A model generated the notes under the pieces. It made no database searches. It saw only the letters and a program-made list of their open reading frames with translations, and was not told the origin of the DNA. From assembly GCF_016888165.1 (NCBI RefSeq), contig NZ_JACSWC010000136.1, positions 1-35,967 on the forward strand: a stretch of DNA of 35,967 bases, written 5' to 3'. The position numbers and the translations under genes are program-made. Each line of letters opens with the position of its first letter. The stretch's first letter is position 1. This DNA comes from Halomicronema sp. CCY15110 (GTDB lineage Bacteria > Cyanobacteriota > Cyanobacteriia > Phormidesmidales > Phormidesmidaceae). Shown piece by piece: positions 32,792 to 35,967 of this stretch.

Positions 32792-33050
32792 GGGAGGTGC
32801 CGCCAATAAAAGTCCCATCCATCCACTCATCCACTACCCTCAACCGGGGTGGTATTTTCCCGCTAATTCCTAAACTGCCGGCTCGATGCAGACGCCGCTT
32901 TTCGCATCACCCGTTGTCTGCCGGATCGCTTAATTCAAGCGGTTAATCGGTATGGATGCGGTTTTCCTCACGGGCTGAATGCGATAAAGCACAGTAGAGT
33001 AGAATCGAAGAATTTGAAACTGCACTCAGTCAAAGGAGAGAAGACTCAAT

Positions 33051-33401
33051 ATGGCTCAAGGACAAGGATTTGGCATTCCAGGCATTGGCAAAATGAAGGA
33101 GTTGGCTGACGCAGTCAAAAAAGCGCAGCAGATTCAAGAAGGCGCGAAACAACTGCAAGAAGACCTCGAACAGATGGAAATCGAGGGGCAAGCGGGTGAT
33201 GGTTTAGTGAAAGTCTTTGTCAGCGGCAACCAAGAGCCCCGCCGGGTCGAAATTGCCCCCGACGCCTTGAATGAGGGCGCGGAGGTCTTGGCCGATTTGG
33301 TCAGTGCGGCGATGACAGATGCTTATCAAAAGTCGACTGACACCATGCGGGAACGGATGGAATCATTGACTGGTGGCCTGAATCTGCCTAACTTGGGCTA
33401 A
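33051..33401 (+). CDS. YbaB/EbfC family nucleoid-associated protein
   Basis: The 116-residue protein is a YbaB/EbfC DNA-binding dimer. The first 15 residues are Gly-rich; a long helix ([32 protein letters not shown], about 15-46) leads to the beta sheet ([23 protein letters not shown]) and a final helix ([24 protein letters not shown]). It is thought to bind DNA as tweezers and influence transcription. AAAGGAG lies about 12 bases before the ATG. In other bacteria this family sits beside dnaX and recR; not here. Confidence 0.92.
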   Translation: MAQGQGFGIPGIGKMKELADAVKKAQQIQEGAKQLQEDLEQMEIEGQAGDGLVKVFVSGNQEPRRVEIAPDALNEGAEVLADLVSAAMTDAYQKSTDTMRERMESLTGGLNLPNLG

Positions 33402-33536
33402 CTCCACGATAGATACAACGGCCCTCTAATCCGCTCAATGCCTAAGGACCTCATCTGGTGCGCGTTGGAGGGCGTGGCATCGTTTGGCTGATCTGATTCC
33501 GCCCAGCCATGGCAATTTCGATTCGCGAGAAGAGTT

Positions 33537-34025
33537 ATGACCACCCGCCTGCTGTTTGTCTGCTTGGGGAATATTTGTCGATCGCCCTCCGCAGAAAACA
33601 TCATGAACCATTTGCTCCAGTCTCGTAGCCTCACCCACCGCGTGAGCTGCGATTCTGCGGGTACCTCTAGCTATCACATTGGCAGTCCCCCTGATCGACG
33701 GATGGCCCAAGCTGCCCGACAACAAGGCATTGAGTTAGTGGGGCAGGCTCGGCAGTTGCAAGTGGCTGACTTTACAACGTTTGACTGGATTTTGGCGATG
33801 GATGATGACAACTATCGCGACATCCTCCGGCTAGATGCCCAAGGCCAATACGCCCATAAAGTGAAAAAGATTTGCGATTTTTGCCAGCACCATACCGATA
33901 CCGAAGTGCCTGACCCCTATTACGGCGGCGCGGAGGGCTTTCGCTATGTGATTGATTTGCTGATGGATGCTTGTGAAGGATTTTTAGACGAATTACTTCA
34001 GGAAACAGTTCCGAGAGACGTGTAA
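33537..34025 (+). CDS. Low-molecular-weight protein-tyrosine phosphatase
   Basis: The 162-residue cytosolic phosphatase shows the P-loop VCLGNICRSPSAE with nucleophile Cys9 and Arg15, the SAGTSSYHIGSPPDRRM segment, and the general-acid region VPDPYYGG (about 126-133). Length matches the family. It may control exopolysaccharide synthesis or other tyrosine-phosphorylated proteins, but no kinase is near. Its stop is close to the DUF1400 hydrolase, so they may be co-transcribed. Confidence 0.94.
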   Translation: MTTRLLFVCLGNICRSPSAENIMNHLLQSRSLTHRVSCDSAGTSSYHIGSPPDRRMAQAARQQGIELVGQARQLQVADFTTFDWILAMDDDNYRDILRLDAQGQYAHKVKKICDFCQHHTDTEVPDPYYGGAEGFRYVIDLLMDACEGFLDELLQETVPRDV

Positions 34026-34114
34026 AGGTGAAAAGAGTGCCTGGGTGCCTGGGCAAACTGGCGAAGCATGGCACCGCTGAGGGGGCAGACTTAAACCGTC
34101 GATCTGGCACAGCT

Positions 34115-35887
34115 ATGGTGGATGTAGGCGATTGGTGGAGAAAACTTGGCGTGGGGGTGGGCACACGAGTTAGCCGTGCGATCGCCCTTGCCGGACTGGG
34201 GGTATGGGCCACAGCGTTACCGGCTCACAGCGCGGAAACCATTATCGTCAGCTACGGTGCCCTCGAACGCCGCATTCCGATCGCCGATTTAGAAGCGTTT
34301 GCCCAGGGTCAAGACTTGAGTCCGCAACTGGTCACCTATGCTCGCTATGCAGAATTAACTGAGTCCGATCTGGTCGCCTTGCGAGATATTTTGACTAAGC
34401 GAGCCGAATTGAGCCACGTCGATTTGTCGCAGTTTCTCTACACCGCTCAGGGCAAGACCTTACTCGAACTCCTGGGGGGCATCATCCAGACTCCGGCGCG
34501 TCAATCAGGCTTTTCCGCGATTCGGGCGGGGGTGATCCTCGCGGCAGCCGATGACACAGCAGGATTATCGATCCTCAATTTTCTGAAAAAGTATCCGACC
34601 CCTGGCATTCGAATTGACTTGGCCCAAGGCCTATCCGTCGCTGAATCGGTGTTCGTAACTTTGGATCATGCCGAGCGGGCGTTTACCCTAGTCCATGCCC
34701 TGGCGGCGGAATCGGCCCAGCAAGCTTCGCCAGAGAGCATCCTTGCGACTCAGCAACTGCTGTTCGAGTTGCCCCGTTTTGATGTCACCCAAGAACTGAT
34801 TCGGCTGCCCGCCCGACAAGTCGAAGCCACACTATTTTTGCCGCAGCCGCGCCTATCGGGGCAACCCTGGCCGGAGGAAATTCCCGTGGTGGTCATCTCC
34901 CACGGCTTGGGCGATGGACGTACCAGTTATGACTATTTGGCGAACTTTTTGGCCGAGCGTGGGTTTGCGGTCGCGTCTTTAGACCATCCCGGCAGCAACA
35001 GTCAACAGATTGCCCAGCTATTGGCCGGTCTCTCCCCAGAGCTGATCGACGATCGCGAGTTTGCCAACCGGCCGATCGACGTGTCTGAACTGCTCGATGA
35101 GTTGACTCAGTTCGCGACGACCCGGCCTGACTTCCGCGATCGCCTCAATACCGACAATGTAGGGGTCATTGGTCACTCCTTTGGGGGTTACACCGCTTTG
35201 GCCCTGGGTGGGGCGACCTACAGTCCCGATTCGTTGTCGCAGGCGTGCGAGCCGCAGCCCGACTATCTGAACCCGTCGTTATTACTCCAGTGCCAAGCGT
35301 TTGGAGTAATGGACGAGTTTCAAAGGTTTAGGGACGATCGCGTGCGGGCGGTGCTGGCCGTGAATCCGGTGGGTCGGGACATTTTTGGACCGTCTGGATT
35401 TAGCAACATCAGCGTGCCGACGATGATATTCAGCGCCACCGATGACACCGTCGCGCCGGCCCTGCCAGAACAAATTGAACCCTTTACCTGGCTGCAAACC
35501 CCCTCGCGTTACTTGGTATTGGCTAGCGACACCACGCATTTTTCGGTGATTGACTGGGATCCGACGAATGAACCGCTGATTGCAGTGCCAGAGGGACTGT
35601 TGGGCACCAGTCCAGAATTAGCGAAAGACTATTTGCAAACCCTGTCTCTGGTCTTTATGTTGCGCCACCTGCGGCAAGATAGTCGTTATGACTCGGCGCT
35701 GACCGCCCAGTTTATTGAAAGTTCGGTGGTGCGATCGCCCTTAATGCCCCTCAGCCTGATTAACAATTTGCGGGCCGAAGCCCTCGATCAAGCGATTAAT
35801 GGCGACGACTTGTTGACCGATCTCCGGCCAGCGCGATCGTCCAAGCAGAAGCGCATTTGGGCCGATTCCGCTAATTCGCCTCGGTAA
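34115..35887 (+). CDS. Exported DUF1400 alpha/beta hydrolase
   Basis: The 590-residue protein combines an N-terminal DUF1400 region (about 25-165: ETIIVSYGALERRIPIADLEAFAQG, then a helical repeat-like part) with a C-terminal alpha/beta hydrolase of the PAF-acetylhydrolase or dienelactone type (from about 245). Catalytic elements are the ISHGLGDGRTSYDYLANFLAERG segment, Ser in GHSFGG, an acid in SATDDTVAPAL and His in DTTHFSVID. With ATG 34115 the protein starts with a signal peptide (RVSRAIALAGLGVWATALPAHSA), so it is exported; a GTG at 34028 would bury it, so I reject it. DUF1400 proteins are typical of cyanobacteria. Substrate unknown. Confidence 0.88.
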   Translation: MVDVGDWWRKLGVGVGTRVSRAIALAGLGVWATALPAHSAETIIVSYGALERRIPIADLEAFAQGQDLSPQLVTYARYAELTESDLVALRDILTKRAELSHVDLSQFLYTAQGKTLLELLGGIIQTPARQSGFSAIRAGVILAAADDTAGLSILNFLKKYPTPGIRIDLAQGLSVAESVFVTLDHAERAFTLVHALAAESAQQASPESILATQQLLFELPRFDVTQELIRLPARQVEATLFLPQPRLSGQPWPEEIPVVVISHGLGDGRTSYDYLANFLAERGFAVASLDHPGSNSQQIAQLLAGLSPELIDDREFANRPIDVSELLDELTQFATTRPDFRDRLNTDNVGVIGHSFGGYTALALGGATYSPDSLSQACEPQPDYLNPSLLLQCQAFGVMDEFQRFRDDRVRAVLAVNPVGRDIFGPSGFSNISVPTMIFSATDDTVAPALPEQIEPFTWLQTPSRYLVLASDTTHFSVIDWDPTNEPLIAVPEGLLGTSPELAKDYLQTLSLVFMLRHLRQDSRYDSALTAQFIESSVVRSPLMPLSLINNLRAEALDQAINGDDLLTDLRPARSSKQKRIWADSANSPR

Positions 35888-35890
35888 GGA

Positions 35891-35960
35891 ACTTGCGCGC
35901 AAAAAAGATCCCCATGAGCCGAGTTTCGACTCCGCTCAACTCTCGATACTGGTAGGTTGA
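35891..35960. repeat. Terminal inverted repeat, right copy (REP/MITE-like)
   Basis: It is the exact reverse complement of bases 1-70. With the last seven bases it contains a 12-bp imperfect hairpin: ACTCCGCTCAAC (35929-35940) and GTTGAGCGAAGT (35956-35967), 15-nt loop, one mismatch. This is the hallmark of a REP-type palindrome. Confidence 0.8.
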
Positions 35961-35967
35961 GCGAAGT

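Noticed and set aside
1-35967. CRISPR arrays, tRNA or rRNA genes, transposases, prophage or defence genes
   Set aside because: No regularly spaced repeats, T-loop sequences, rRNA segments or such protein motifs were seen.

Overview
The window is cyanobacterial chromosome. The evidence is a photosystem I subunit VIII gene (psaI), an NDH-1 subunit gene (ndhD), a CP12 gene, a CruP-type lycopene-cyclase relative, a PedR-like regulator, and many copies of the octamer GCGATCGC (HIP1) scattered through genes. Gene content is housekeeping and sparse. The species cannot be named from this; a filamentous or Leptolyngbya-like cyanobacterium is only a guess. I found no rRNA, tRNA, CRISPR, phage or intact transposase gene. 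The first 70 bases are repeated exactly, inverted, near the last bases, so the window looks like a contig or segment bounded by two copies of one dispersed REP/MITE-like repeat. A diverged third copy lies near 26740.

Layout. 225-2138 is uvrC (+). 2258-7896 on the minus strand is the classical str operon rpsL-rpsG-fusA-tufA-rpsJ, driven by a near-consensus promoter at 7952-7981 and followed by a Lon N-terminal-domain gene. A perfect 13-bp hairpin sits between tufA and rpsJ. 8247-10651 (-) holds cruP and a SirB1-family gene with overlapping stop and start codons. 10784-12643 (+) holds a small unknown gene, a secreted/lumenal PrxQ-like peroxiredoxin, an Nfu iron-sulfur scaffold and a DCC-family (DUF393) protein. 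A variant CP12 (-) lacking its N-terminal cysteine pair follows, then a PedR-like LuxR regulator, a conserved unknown gene, and hisS with an unusual N-terminal extension. 15792-17885 is a large unknown protein with a disordered middle. Then comes psaI (38 aa), with a leader able to form two competing hairpins and a strong terminator.

18538-21342 (-) carries an orphan amino-acid ABC binding lipoprotein, a small conserved gene and an IF-3 gene. The IF-3 gene's only well-placed start behind its GGAGG is an AUC codon. 21459-21841 (+) is a decayed TrmH/SpoU tRNA 2'-O-methyltransferase pseudogene. Next come two tiny membrane-protein genes, small unknowns, a DMT permease, msrB, an alpha/beta hydrolase and cbiC (cobH). 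ndhD (-) has a long upstream non-coding stretch. The last third (+) holds alr, a methyltransferase, a peroxiredoxin-like protein, a YbaB/EbfC protein, a low-molecular-weight phosphatase and a DUF1400 alpha/beta hydrolase.

Several genes touch photosynthetic redox control: CP12, PedR-like, PrxQ-like, DCC protein, MsrB, NdhD, PsaI. They are not one operon. I see no defence island or other clearly new multi-gene system. The best leads are regulatory or evolutionary: the psaI leader, the AUC-start IF-3, the HisRS extension, the trmH pseudogene, the two-Cys CP12 and the flanking inverted repeats. Start codons marked as revised were chosen from ribosome-binding sites, signal peptides or family length.
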